From Bradyrhizobium viridifuturi (GTDB lineage: Bacteria > Pseudomonadota > Alphaproteobacteria > Rhizobiales > Xanthobacteraceae): a stretch of DNA of 64,000 nucleotides. The notes beneath the pieces were generated by a model that was not told where the DNA came from, did not search any database, and saw only the letters and a program-made list of their open reading frames with translations. Position numbers and translations under genes: made by a program. Each line of letters opens with the position of its first letter. Position 1 is the stretch's first letter. Below are positions 16,362 to 24,608 of this stretch, piece after piece. Where the stretch lies: NCBI RefSeq assembly GCF_001238275.1, contig NZ_LGTB01000036.1, forward strand, positions 46,595 through 110,594, given 5' to 3'.

Positions 16362-17296
16362 CTGTGCATCGCCTTCTGGGCAAAGGCATGAACGCCGTTG
16401 CTTCTGACGATCGGCGCATTGCGGAACGTGGAGACGATATCGATCGACGGGCGAACCTCGTCCAGCCTGAAGCCGCGGCCGGCGACGATCTCTTCATAGC
16501 TCCGCGTATGGAGGTCGGTGAACCCTTCGGAAAACTCGACCTCCTCGCCGTCGACCGTGATCGAGCGGTAGGTCGTCTTCTTGCCCTTCACGCTGTCGGG
16601 CAGATCGTTGCGGTCCAGCGACAGGAACCAGCTCACATCCGCCCGCTCGCATTCCAGCGAGCCGGCCGCCCGCTCCGCCTCGCGCAGGTGCGCCTCGTTG
16701 CGGCTGGCGGGGCCGAACACGAAGCTCAGCATGTCGAAGAAGTGCACCCCGATATTGGTCGCCACGCCACCGGACTTCGCGTCCGCGCCCTTCCAGGAGG
16801 TGTGATACCAGCGCCCGCGCGACGTGATGTAGGTCAGTTCGACCTTGTGGCGTTTCTTGGAATTCGCGAAGCGATCACGCAGCGCGATGATCGCCGGATG
16901 CAGACGCAATTGCAGAATGGTCGAGATGCGGCGGCCGGTATCCTGCTCGATGGCCGCCAGTTCGTCGATATCGCCGGGATTGAGGACCAGCGGCTTTTCG
17001 CAGATGGCATCGACGCCCGAACGCAGCGCAAACCGACAATGCGCGTCATGCAGATAATTCGGCGAGCAGATCGACATATAGTCGATCTTCGTGCCGCCTC
17101 TGCGCAGCTGGTCGACGTAACGATCGAACAGCTCGAACTGCGTGAAGAATTCGGCATCGGGAAAGTGGCTGTCCATGATGCCCACGGAATCGTTCGGATC
17201 ATACGATACCGCCAGTTTGCCGCCGGTCTCGGCCATCGCACGCATATGCCGCGGAGCGATGTAGCCGGCAGCGCCGATCAATGCGTAAGTCGTCAT
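16358..17296 (-). CDS. WbpB/WlbA-like UDP-GlcNAcA 3-dehydrogenase (Gfo/Idh/MocA family)
   Basis: 312 residues. An N-terminal Rossmann domain (IGAAGYIAPRHM), the family motif CEKPLVLNP and a long substrate domain are visible. The size and the opening are those of WlbA/WbpB, which oxidise C3 of UDP-N-acetylglucosaminuronic acid. The ATG at 17296 has a GAGG-type ribosome site. It is the first enzyme gene after the regulatory pair, separated from the NusG-like gene by a 113-base leader with two hairpins. The dehydrogenase that would make the UDP-GlcNAcA substrate (WbpA) is not in the window. Confidence 0.83.
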   Translation of the reverse strand: MTTYALIGAAGYIAPRHMRAMAETGGKLAVSYDPNDSVGIMDSHFPDAEFFTQFELFDRYVDQLRRGGTKIDYMSICSPNYLHDAHCRFALRSGVDAICEKPLVLNPGDIDELAAIEQDTGRRISTILQLRLHPAIIALRDRFANSKKRHKVELTYITSRGRWYHTSWKGADAKSGGVATNIGVHFFDMLSFVFGPASRNEAHLREAERAAGSLECERADVSWFLSLDRNDLPDSVKGKKTTYRSITVDGEEVEFSEGFTDLHTRSYEEIVAGRGFRLDEVRPSIDIVSTFRNAPIVRSNGVHAFAQKAMHR

Positions 17297-17318
17297 GGGC
17301 CCCTCTTTCGAACCTTCC

Positions 17319-17371
17319 GCTTGCTTCAGGCAAGCTACCGCACTCGGGGTGAATCGAACATCACACCCGAG
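17319..17371 (-). promoter_or_regulatory. Leader region with two inverted repeats before the sugar operon
   Basis: The 113-base gap between the NusG-like gene and the WbpB-like gene holds two inverted repeats. One has perfect six-base arms (GCTTGC / GCAAGC, 17319-17335, five-base loop). The other has arms CTCGGG / CCCGAG at 17343-17348 and 17366-17371. No T-run follows either on the reverse strand, so neither is a standard terminator. Specialised NusG paralogues such as RfaH and LoaP act through elements in operon leaders, so this leader may be their target (inference). Confidence 0.4.
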
Positions 17372-17409
17372 CCTAACATCTCGATCACGCCTGCCGGCAG
17401 CAGACGTAC

Positions 17410-17925
17410 TTATGCCGCGGCGATCAGATCCGCCCCGACCAGAACGCGAACCTGGCGGCCAAGCAAATTCAACAGAACAGCAACACGTTGGTGATCGCTG
17501 ACGTCTTCGACGAGCGCAAGGCTGTCAACGAACGCGCCCTCGATAATTCGCACCTTGTCACCCGGCGAGAAAGCCGGCCTGCGCGCAAGCGTGATGAAGC
17601 CAGCCTTGTCCTCACGCGCCTTCAAGGCATCGATGACGCCGGTTTCCACCGCGGCCGGCCGATCTCCCACGCACACAAGATGCGATACGCCGAGCGTCGA
17701 TTGAATCGCGCGCCAGCGCTGGGACGCAACATCGATCGCGACAAAGACATAGCGCGGAAACAACGCACGCGGCACAGTCTCCACCTTTCTGGCATGACTG
17801 CGGCGCTTCAGGTAACGGGGAAAATACGTGGAAAACCCTTGCCGCCCGAGGTTGGCGACCGCCTTTGCCTCGGCGTTGACTTGGGTCTGGACGACGTACC
17901 AGCGGGACGCGTGCTCCATGGCCAT
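17410..17925 (-). CDS. NusG/RfaH-like transcription elongation factor
   Basis: 171 residues from ATG 17925, which shares one base with the upstream stop; a GTG three bases earlier is possible. The N-terminal NGN domain starts RWYVVQTQVNAEAKAVANLGRQG and contains the PRALFPRYVFVAID core strand. A KOW motif follows (SPGDKVRIIEGAFVD), then a C-terminal strand RQVRVLV. At 171 residues with divergent sequence, and encoded beside a polysaccharide operon rather than secE/rplK, it is a specialised paralogue like RfaH, UpxY or LoaP. These prevent premature termination in long surface-glycan operons. The likely target is the roughly 17-kb leftward operon that begins next. Confidence 0.88.
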   Translation of the reverse strand: MAMEHASRWYVVQTQVNAEAKAVANLGRQGFSTYFPRYLKRRSHARKVETVPRALFPRYVFVAIDVASQRWRAIQSTLGVSHLVCVGDRPAAVETGVIDALKAREDKAGFITLARRPAFSPGDKVRIIEGAFVDSLALVEDVSDHQRVAVLLNLLGRQVRVLVGADLIAAA

Positions 17926-18563
17926 CACGCTCCCTGCGGCTGCTTTGGACGCAAGCCGAGCAGGTCCGGCGCGAGCACCTTCTCCGCGCCGAAATTGCTG
18001 ACCGCCTGGTCGAACACGCTTCGTGCCGCCGTGAGATGGGTCACGACGACAGCATCAAACGGTTCCTCGACCAATGCGTAGGAGGAAACCACCTTGACGC
18101 CAATGAACCGGGTGGCGGTCGCGTCGGGGTCGACGATCGCAAGGACCGAGATCGGCCCGTCGACCGCGCACAGGATCGCGATTTCGCAAAGGTCAGATTG
18201 TCCGGCCAGCACGACCCGCCTGAAGCCGCGCGCCTGCGCACGTTCAAACAGCCTGCCATACTCCTCCTTCGCCTTGCGGAAGAGCGAAAAGGAGTCGGAC
18301 AGGAACTGAACGGTCAGCCGCGATTTCTCGGAGAAGCCTTGCGGCGTTAGATAGTAGGCATATCGCCGCGCGGGCGCCTGCCCGACCTTGACGAAACCCT
18401 TCTTGATCGCCCGCTTCAGGTAGGCGTTGACGAGGCCGAGCGCGACGCCCAATTCGGCTGCGATCCGCCGCTGCGATTGCGCACCATCCGCCTCGAGCGA
18501 GGTGAGCAGGCCGAGCACCAGCCGGTCGCTGTCATTCTCATCCGTCGGTAGAATGCCTGCCAT
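17925..18563 (-). CDS. Winged-helix regulator with C-terminal Rossmann-like domain
   Basis: 212 residues from ATG 18563, preceded by GGGGA at seven bases; an upstream start at 18602 lacks a site. Residues 12-75 form a winged helix: DRLVLGLLTSLEADG, a recognition region SQRRIAAELGVALGLVNAYL and a wing ARRYAYYLTPQG. From about 100 onward a Rossmann-like fold is suggested by GFRRVVLAGQSDLCEIA, VLAIVDPDA and FDAVVVTHL, resembling the sugar-nucleotide-binding part of PglD-like enzymes. It may sense a metabolite, which is inference. It is translationally linked to the NusG-like gene. Two tandem palindromes in its own promoter suggest autoregulation. Confidence 0.78.
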   Translation of the reverse strand: MAGILPTDENDSDRLVLGLLTSLEADGAQSQRRIAAELGVALGLVNAYLKRAIKKGFVKVGQAPARRYAYYLTPQGFSEKSRLTVQFLSDSFSLFRKAKEEYGRLFERAQARGFRRVVLAGQSDLCEIAILCAVDGPISVLAIVDPDATATRFIGVKVVSSYALVEEPFDAVVVTHLTAARSVFDQAVSNFGAEKVLAPDLLGLRPKQPQGA

Positions 18564-18596
18564 CACGCTATCCCCACTGGAGCAGGCTGATAGCGC

Positions 18597-18611
18597 GTTC
18601 ACCCGATGAAC
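18597..18611. promoter_or_regulatory. Putative operator copy 1 (GTTCA-N5-TGAAC)
   Basis: The sequence GTTCACCCGATGAAC is an inverted repeat with perfect five-base arms. It lies 34 bases upstream of the winged-helix regulator start and is followed by GTCAA, as is the copy at 21904. The regulator or its product partner is the natural candidate to bind here. Confidence 0.6.
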
Positions 18612-18624
18612 GTCAAGCGAATTC

Positions 18625-18639
18625 GTTCACGCGATGAAC
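18625..18639. promoter_or_regulatory. Putative operator copy 2 (GTTCA-N5-TGAAC)
   Basis: GTTCACGCGATGAAC differs from copy 1 at only one of 15 positions, and its centre is 28 bases away. Reading leftward, TTGTTT and TAATCA spaced by 16 bases just beyond it (about 18650-18680) could be a weak promoter, so a bound protein would sit just downstream of the start of transcription. Confidence 0.6.
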
Positions 18640-18699
18640 ATGACAACCGATTGATTACACATGGATTTTATCCAAACAATGTGTCACGACGGCCACACT

Positions 18700-19917
18700 T
18701 CAAGCCCGATCCGGGGACTCGGCCAGATATTGCGCCGCCAGCGTTGAATAGCTGTACCGGCGCGCGACGGCGACGCGATCGCCAAGCGGACGCGGAGGAC
18801 CATCCAGCGCGGCACGCAGGGACGCGGCGAGCGCATCGGCGTCGTCAGGCGCACATCGCGCGGTCACCAGATCCTCGAGTCCGGCAAGCGCCCGCTCCTC
18901 GCAGGCAATGACGCTGCGCGGCGCGAACAGGCAGTAGTCGAACAGCTTGTTCGGACTGATGCCGTGGTGATAGAGCGCGTTCTTGTGAAAGGCGACGACG
19001 GCGCAATCGGAAGCGAGCAGCATGCCGTGCACGACCGACCGATCGACTTCGTCGTGAAACTCCACATTGGCAAGCGCGGCCGCCCGCTGCTTCAGCGCGT
19101 CCCGCGAGGTGCCGGAGCCGATCATCACGAAATGGATCCCGGCATTCGCTTTGCCGAGGATCGAAGCCGCATCGAGAATGGCCTCCACCGCATTCGGCGG
19201 GCCCATGCCTCCGGCGTACAGGACGACGCGCCTGCCCTGCTGCTTCAGCGCCTTGATGCGGTCGACCAGGGGATGATCGAGACCCTCGATCGTCAGCGCG
19301 CTCTGTATTTCGCCGTCGGATACTCCGTTCGGGATCCACAGGAACTTGCGGGCCGCCAAGCCCCGCGCGCGCATATGGGCTTCAGCTCCGGCCAGCAGGC
19401 AGATCACGCGATCGGCCTCGCGATAGGCGGCGCGCTCTTTCCAGCCGAGCACCTTCATCAGCGGATGCCATGCCGGAGTCATCCCGAGCGCAATGATGCT
19501 CTCCGGCCAGAGGTCGCGGATCTCCACCCAGAACCTCGCATCGAAGCGCCGCGCGACCTGATGCGCAGCCGAAATGAAGAACAAATGCGGGCTCGACGCA
19601 ATGATCAGATCCGGCTTGCCGAACTGCGCGGCAATCGCCGAAGCTGCCGAGCGGACGGCCGGCCCAAAGCTCAGATTGTTGCGAAGCCGGCCCAGACTGC
19701 CACTGCGATAGCGCGGCGCGTCGAGGAACCAGAAGTCGACGTCATTGATCCGCTGGGGACCGGGCGCGCGCGGCTGCCTGTGCAGATGGTGGAAGGCCGC
19801 GCTGACGACCACCACCCGATGCCCCATCTTTGTCCAGGCGTCAGCGAGCCAGAACGGACGATAGTGACGGCCGAGACCCGGCCCCCCGGCGAACGGATGC
19901 AATAGCCAGATGTTCAT
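18700..19917 (-). CDS. GT4-family glycosyltransferase (WcaI/WbuB-like)
   Basis: 405 residues from ATG 19917, where the protein opens with MNIWLLHPFAGGPG; the longer in-frame extension reads as a poor protein. The acceptor domain contains WLADAWTKMGHRVVVVSAAFH and FWVEIRDLWPES, a phrase typical of WcaI/WbuB-type GT4 enzymes. The donor domain contains VVLYAGGMGPPNAVEAILDAA and the late HHGISPNKLFDYCLF patch, which replaces the usual E-x7-E. It ends 136 bases before the regulator start and follows the second amidotransferase by 75 bases. It probably adds an N-acetyl-hexosamine-type sugar to a lipid-linked glycan. Confidence 0.87.
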   Translation of the reverse strand: MNIWLLHPFAGGPGLGRHYRPFWLADAWTKMGHRVVVVSAAFHHLHRQPRAPGPQRINDVDFWFLDAPRYRSGSLGRLRNNLSFGPAVRSAASAIAAQFGKPDLIIASSPHLFFISAAHQVARRFDARFWVEIRDLWPESIIALGMTPAWHPLMKVLGWKERAAYREADRVICLLAGAEAHMRARGLAARKFLWIPNGVSDGEIQSALTIEGLDHPLVDRIKALKQQGRRVVLYAGGMGPPNAVEAILDAASILGKANAGIHFVMIGSGTSRDALKQRAAALANVEFHDEVDRSVVHGMLLASDCAVVAFHKNALYHHGISPNKLFDYCLFAPRSVIACEERALAGLEDLVTARCAPDDADALAASLRAALDGPPRPLGDRVAVARRYSYSTLAAQYLAESPDRA

Positions 19918-19992
19918 GAGCCGGCCCGGAAAAAATCCGCTGACAGATCGGCAGCTGCGACGGCGACGATGACATCCAGGAATCATCAGGCG

Positions 19993-21807
19993 TCATGGCG
20001 CTTCGACCCGAAAGCGCTCCCCCCAGAGCGCCACGCAATAAAGCCTCCAGCGCATTCCAAGGTCGAGCCGGTGAAATTTCCGCTTGAGCTTCGGCATGTC
20101 GACATAGCGGGCCAGCAGCTCGCTCGCGATCACCTTGTCGTACATCGTGGCCGAGTGCCGCGTGAGCCATATCCGGTCCGGGGCAGCAAAACCGATCTTG
20201 TCCCTGCGCCAACTGATACTGGCGGGCAAGAGGTCATTCATCGCGGCACGGAGCGGCCATTTTGCCCACCCCTTGTTCAGCTTGATGCGTGTCGGAAGAG
20301 CCAGGGCAAACTCGACGAAGCGATAGTCAAGGAATGGAAGCCGCGTTTCGATGCCGAACCTCATCGAATTCTTGTCTTCGAAACGCAACAGCATCGGTAG
20401 ATTGGTTTCGTTGATCTCCAGCACTTGCATGCCCTGCGCATCCCGCGCCTTCGAAGCAAAGCGGCGAAGCGGTTCGGGCAGGTCGGGCTTCTTCAGAAAG
20501 GCGTAGCGCAAGCGGTAATAGGCTGCACGCAGTCCTGCCGAACTTGCGCCGAACAGATAGAACAGCAGCCGTCCGCGCGAAATACCTGCCCGCGTTGCAG
20601 CGCTGAAGGCCGACAGAAATCCACCGACGCCGCCGCGGCGAAGATGGTCGAGCAGCCAGGCAGCATAATAGCGATGGTATCCCAACAACGTTTCGTCACC
20701 GCCCTGGCCGTCGAGCAGCACGATGACGCCATTCGATCGCGCGGCCTTCATCACTTCGTACTGCATCATGATCGAGGGGCCGGCGAACGGCTCCTCCTGA
20801 ACCTCGAGCAAGGTCTCCGCCGTAGACGCGAAATCCTGATAGGTCGGCTTGGTGCGCAGCCAGTTCAAGTCCGCCTTCTCCGCAACCTCCGCCGCGTAGG
20901 CCTCCTCGTTGTTGGAGGCCTGCTCACTGACGGCCGTGATCGCAAAGAAGCGCTCGCCGGAACCTGGCGCATAACGCCGCGCGGCCAGCGTTGCCACGCT
21001 CGAACTATCCAACCCTCCCGAGAGGCAGGTTCCGACACGGACATCCGAACGCAGCCGCAGACGCGTCGCGTCGTCAAGCAACTCGCGCAGCGACCCGGCT
21101 GCGCTCGCCTCATCGGTCACCGCCGAACCCGGAGCAAGCGAATAGTAGCGCTCGATTTCAACCCGGCCTGTCGATACCTCGACACGCATCCAATGCCCGG
21201 ATGGCAGCTTCTCGACGCCCTTGAAGAAGGTTCGATTGGTATGGTCGGTCATGCCGCAAACGAGGAAATCGTTGATCAGATCATCATCCGCGACCGGGCG
21301 CCCGATCAACGGAAGAAGCTGGCGGATCTCGGAGCCGAATGCGAACTGGGTTGCCGTATTCACATAGTAGAACGGCTTCACGCCGAACCGGTCGCGGGCG
21401 CAGAACAACGTATTGTCGCGCTCATCGTGAATCGCGAACGACCACATGCCGTTGAAGCGCGCGAGGCACGCCGTACCCCAGCAAATATAGGCGGTCAGCA
21501 GCACCTCGGTATCCGAGGCCGAATGGAAAACGTATCCGAGCGCTTCGAGCTCGGCGCGGAGCTCGACATAGTTGTAGATCTCGCCGTTGTAGGTGATCCA
21601 GATCGGAAGCCGCCTGTCGCGCATCGGCTGCGCGCCGTCATCGGTCAGATCGATAACGGCCAGTCGCCGATGGCCGAGCCCGACCTTTCCGCTCACCCTC
21701 ACGCCGCGCCCATCCGGTCCACGGTGGGCAACGAGATCGGTCATCTGATCCACTCGGCGGGCATCGACGGGCCCGGTCTTATCTACAAGGCCAAATATGC
21801 CGCACAC
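19993..21807 (-). CDS. Asparagine synthase-type glutamine amidotransferase (second copy)
   Basis: 604 residues from a GTG at 21807, fixed by the need for Cys2 right after the start (MCGIFGLVDKTG). Glutaminase motifs AHRGPDGRG and YNGEIYNYVEL are present. The synthetase PP-loop is CLSGGLDSSS, and LDGQGGDETLLGYHRYY follows. As with the copy at 12842, its setting among glycosyltransferases points to amidation of a uronic acid in the glycan rather than asparagine supply. It is the first gene leftward from the divergent promoter region that carries operator copy 3. Confidence 0.88.
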   Translation of the reverse strand: MCGIFGLVDKTGPVDARRVDQMTDLVAHRGPDGRGVRVSGKVGLGHRRLAVIDLTDDGAQPMRDRRLPIWITYNGEIYNYVELRAELEALGYVFHSASDTEVLLTAYICWGTACLARFNGMWSFAIHDERDNTLFCARDRFGVKPFYYVNTATQFAFGSEIRQLLPLIGRPVADDDLINDFLVCGMTDHTNRTFFKGVEKLPSGHWMRVEVSTGRVEIERYYSLAPGSAVTDEASAAGSLRELLDDATRLRLRSDVRVGTCLSGGLDSSSVATLAARRYAPGSGERFFAITAVSEQASNNEEAYAAEVAEKADLNWLRTKPTYQDFASTAETLLEVQEEPFAGPSIMMQYEVMKAARSNGVIVLLDGQGGDETLLGYHRYYAAWLLDHLRRGGVGGFLSAFSAATRAGISRGRLLFYLFGASSAGLRAAYYRLRYAFLKKPDLPEPLRRFASKARDAQGMQVLEINETNLPMLLRFEDKNSMRFGIETRLPFLDYRFVEFALALPTRIKLNKGWAKWPLRAAMNDLLPASISWRRDKIGFAAPDRIWLTRHSATMYDKVIASELLARYVDMPKLKRKFHRLDLGMRWRLYCVALWGERFRVEAP

Positions 21808-21903
21808 GAAATGCCTATCCAGATTGATTCGATGGCGGAGCTCGGTATAACCGCCGCGTCAGAATATGTGCGCATTTGGAACAAACCGCCGCTGTCTTAG
21901 CCT

Positions 21904-21928
21904 GTTCATGTATTGAACGTCAACGTTC
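21904..21928. promoter_or_regulatory. Putative operator copy 3 in divergent promoter region
   Basis: GTTCATGTATTGAAC (21904-21918) has the same five-base arms and spacing as the two sites before the winged-helix regulator. It shares the run TGAACGTCAA with copy 1. It overlaps a second perfect palindrome, GAACGT-CA-ACGTTC (21915-21928). The region divides the leftward amidotransferase from the rightward glycosyltransferase pair, so one bound factor could affect both. Confidence 0.55.
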
Positions 21929-22100
21929 CCGGATCGATCGAAGCTGTTTCCATGCGCCGCTGAAACCTGAGATAGCGCTGGCCGGCTACCAATTCTGTCT
22001 AGCTCCTCCGAGGGGTACGCGGCCGGTCGAGCGGCACGTCGAACTGAACATGTGCTAAAAGCTTTTGGTTGACGTTGAGTTGGCATCCATCGGATCCCGA

Positions 22101-23453
22101 GTGAACAAGATCGAACCCATCGGACCAACGTCGCCGAAGGAAGTCACCCTTCCCGCCGGCGGTGTTGAATCTCCCCGGCCAACCCAATCTGCCGGCGCAG
22201 GTTTCGCTACGCGCATGCTCGTGCGCGCGGCGCGGCGCGCCACCGAGAAGCGTCTTGCAAAGGGAAAGGTCCGCACCTTGTGGGCCTCCACTCCGATCCT
22301 CACCTTGCCGCTGCTCGCACGCTGCGATCGCATGCTCGGCTTCCGCTCGTCGTCGCTGGTGTTCAATACCTACTATGTGACCCGGTCATTCGACATCAAT
22401 TTGATCCTGTTCGAGGGATTCCTTCGACTGACCCGCAGTCGAAAAGGCCTCGGCCTGTTTCGTCGCCTCGTCTTTGCCTGGGCCCTGCTACGCTTCGATT
22501 TCTTCAACTACTTCTATGACCGCGGCTTGATGCTGAGCGACGGGCGCTACGGCATCAACCCCGAGGAACTCGACCTCCTCGTCCGCTCGGGAAAGCGGCT
22601 ATATACCTACGCCTATGGTGCTGACGTCCGTGCAAGGGAATTAACGCTCGAACTCGGTCATCCCAACCTGTGCGAAGAATGCCCGGCGCCGGGCAAGTTC
22701 TGCGTGTGCACGACGGAGATGCATGCCTCGTCGATCGACCGCCTGAAGGGCCGTGCGACCGCGCAGATCGCGATGGGCGACATGGTGACGTATGTGCCCG
22801 GCTGCCGGGACATCCACTACTGGCCGATCGACGCAAGCAAGCTGGTCGCGAAGCCACCGGCGTACCGAGCAGGTGACACGCTGAAGGTTGCACATGCGCC
22901 GAACCACGGGCACTTCAAGGGCACCCGGCTTCTGATCGAAGCAGTTGATCGGCTGGCGAAAGAGGGCGAGAAGATCGAGCTGATCTCCGTGCAGGGGGTT
23001 CCCAACAAGAAAGTCATCGAGCTTTTCGGCGCATCGCATGTGGTTGCGGATCAGTTCGTCGCCGGCTTTCACGGCTATACGGCCCTCGAGGCGATGGCCA
23101 TGGCCAAACCGGTCCTCTGCTTTCTGCGTAACGACCGGATGATGATCGACCCGGCGACCTGCCCGATCATCAACACGCGTCCTGACGAGATCTACGATGT
23201 CCTGAAGCGATGCTTGAGAGGCGAGCTCGAGCTGAACGGCATCGGCAATGCCGGACGCCGCTACGTGGAAACGCATTACAGCCTGGAGGCAGTCGCGGCC
23301 AGGCTCGGGCGGCTCTATTGTGAGACGGCCGATCTTCCCGCGGACCTGCAGGCAAGCCTTGCAAGGCAAGTCGACGAGCTCGCGAAACCTGATCATGCCA
23401 TGCAGTCCGCGCGGCCTATTCCCGGGTCAGCGGACCTGAATACGCGCACATGA
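22101..23453 (+). CDS. GT-B glycosyltransferase with internal cysteine cluster (paralogue)
   Basis: About 450 residues. The start is uncertain: GTG 22101 is used here, TTG 22065 and ATG 22215 are alternatives, and the first 40-50 residues look disordered. The middle holds the aromatic patch RFDFFNYFYDRG, then KRLYTYAYGAD, then CxxC-x6-CxC (Cys 191-203 from this start), all shared with the gene at 1632-3092. The donor domain reads VAHAPNHGHFKGT and DQFVAGFHGYTALEAMAMAKP with E-x7-like acidic residues. Its stop overlaps the next gene by four bases. It likely adds one sugar of the surface glycan; specificity is unknown. Confidence 0.83.
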   Translation: MNKIEPIGPTSPKEVTLPAGGVESPRPTQSAGAGFATRMLVRAARRATEKRLAKGKVRTLWASTPILTLPLLARCDRMLGFRSSSLVFNTYYVTRSFDINLILFEGFLRLTRSRKGLGLFRRLVFAWALLRFDFFNYFYDRGLMLSDGRYGINPEELDLLVRSGKRLYTYAYGADVRARELTLELGHPNLCEECPAPGKFCVCTTEMHASSIDRLKGRATAQIAMGDMVTYVPGCRDIHYWPIDASKLVAKPPAYRAGDTLKVAHAPNHGHFKGTRLLIEAVDRLAKEGEKIELISVQGVPNKKVIELFGASHVVADQFVAGFHGYTALEAMAMAKPVLCFLRNDRMMIDPATCPIINTRPDEIYDVLKRCLRGELELNGIGNAGRRYVETHYSLEAVAARLGRLYCETADLPADLQASLARQVDELAKPDHAMQSARPIPGSADLNTRT

Positions 23454-24595
23454 GAATCCTGCACGGACCAGTCAATGTCGGGAATCAGCCCTGGGTGCTA
23501 TCCCGCGCCGAACGGCAGCTTGGCGCATCCAGCGACGTGGTCGTTCGCAGCGACACGTGGCTCGAATATTCGGCGGACCGGACGCTATCCGCAAAGAACG
23601 CCGGCTTTGTCGAGACGGCTATCCGCAGCGCGGCGTTCGGCCTGAAGAACCAGTGGCGCTACGATGTTCTTCACTACTATTTCGGACAGACCTTTCTGTC
23701 GCCGGGCTTCCCCCTCTCCGCACCGGGATCGGTGCTCTCCCGGGCATCGCTGATAACGGACATCGCCAACAGACTGGGGACCGCAGACCTGCACGCCGCG
23801 CGCCTGCTCAACAAGAAGCTGTTCATGACATTACAAGGCTGTGATGTGCGGCTGGCGCAAGAGGGAAACAGACGCAATGAGTGGACGATGTGCGCTCCGC
23901 AACACTGCGAGCTGTATCAACGATGCACGGACGCTCTCGACCATCGGCGGCATTTCCTGATCGAAAAGGTTCTGCCGCTGTTCGATCGGGTCTTCTACCT
24001 CAATCCGGAACTCGGACACGTCGTACCGAACGGCCGCTTCCTGCCGTATTCAAACGTCGAGATCGAAAAGTTCGACGTCGCGCCGCCCTCCGCGCAGGGC
24101 CGACTGAAGATCGTTCATGCCCCGACCGCGGGACGGATCAAAGGTACGCCGATGATCCTGAACGCCCTCGAACAGCTGCGGTCGCGGTATGACTTCGAAC
24201 TCATCCTCGTCGAAAATACGAGCCATGAACGGGCGTTGGAAATCTATCGGTCGGCAGACCTCGCAATCGACCAGGTACTGGCAGGCTGGTACGGAGGCTT
24301 CGCCGTCGAGATGATGGCGATGGGAAAGCCGGTCGCGTGCTATATCAGGGACGAAGACATGATGTTCGTTCCGGATGCCATCAGACGCGAGTTGCCCGCT
24401 TACGGACTGAACCCGGGGAACCTTGTCGAAAGCATTGCCGGCATTCTTGACCGACGGTCCGAATGGTGCGCACGCGGCGAGGCATCGCGCCTTTATGTCG
24501 AGCGATGGCACAATCCGAAGCTGATCGCCAAGGCGATGCTCAACGCCTATGAAAGCCCCGACAGCAATTTCGAGCTGGTCCCGCTTGCCGGTTGA
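23450..24595 (+). CDS. Glycosyltransferase of the same cysteine-bearing group
   Basis: 381 residues starting at ATG 23450, overlapping the previous stop (ATGA). The N-terminus MRILHGPVNVGNQPW is a GT-B acceptor strand. The donor half has VHAPTAGRIKGTP and DQVLAGWYGGFAVEMMAMGKP, clearly related to both cysteine-cluster glycosyltransferases. It carries its own cysteines at 131, 148, 153 and 159, around LQGCDVR and EWTMCAPQHCELYQRC, in the region between the two halves but with different spacing. It ends 13 bases before the convergent beta-propeller gene. Probably it acts in the step next to its cotranscribed partner. Confidence 0.82.
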   Translation: MRILHGPVNVGNQPWVLSRAERQLGASSDVVVRSDTWLEYSADRTLSAKNAGFVETAIRSAAFGLKNQWRYDVLHYYFGQTFLSPGFPLSAPGSVLSRASLITDIANRLGTADLHAARLLNKKLFMTLQGCDVRLAQEGNRRNEWTMCAPQHCELYQRCTDALDHRRHFLIEKVLPLFDRVFYLNPELGHVVPNGRFLPYSNVEIEKFDVAPPSAQGRLKIVHAPTAGRIKGTPMILNALEQLRSRYDFELILVENTSHERALEIYRSADLAIDQVLAGWYGGFAVEMMAMGKPVACYIRDEDMMFVPDAIRRELPAYGLNPGNLVESIAGILDRRSEWCARGEASRLYVERWHNPKLIAKAMLNAYESPDSNFELVPLAG

Positions 24596-24608
24596 CGCGA
24601 GCGGCCCC

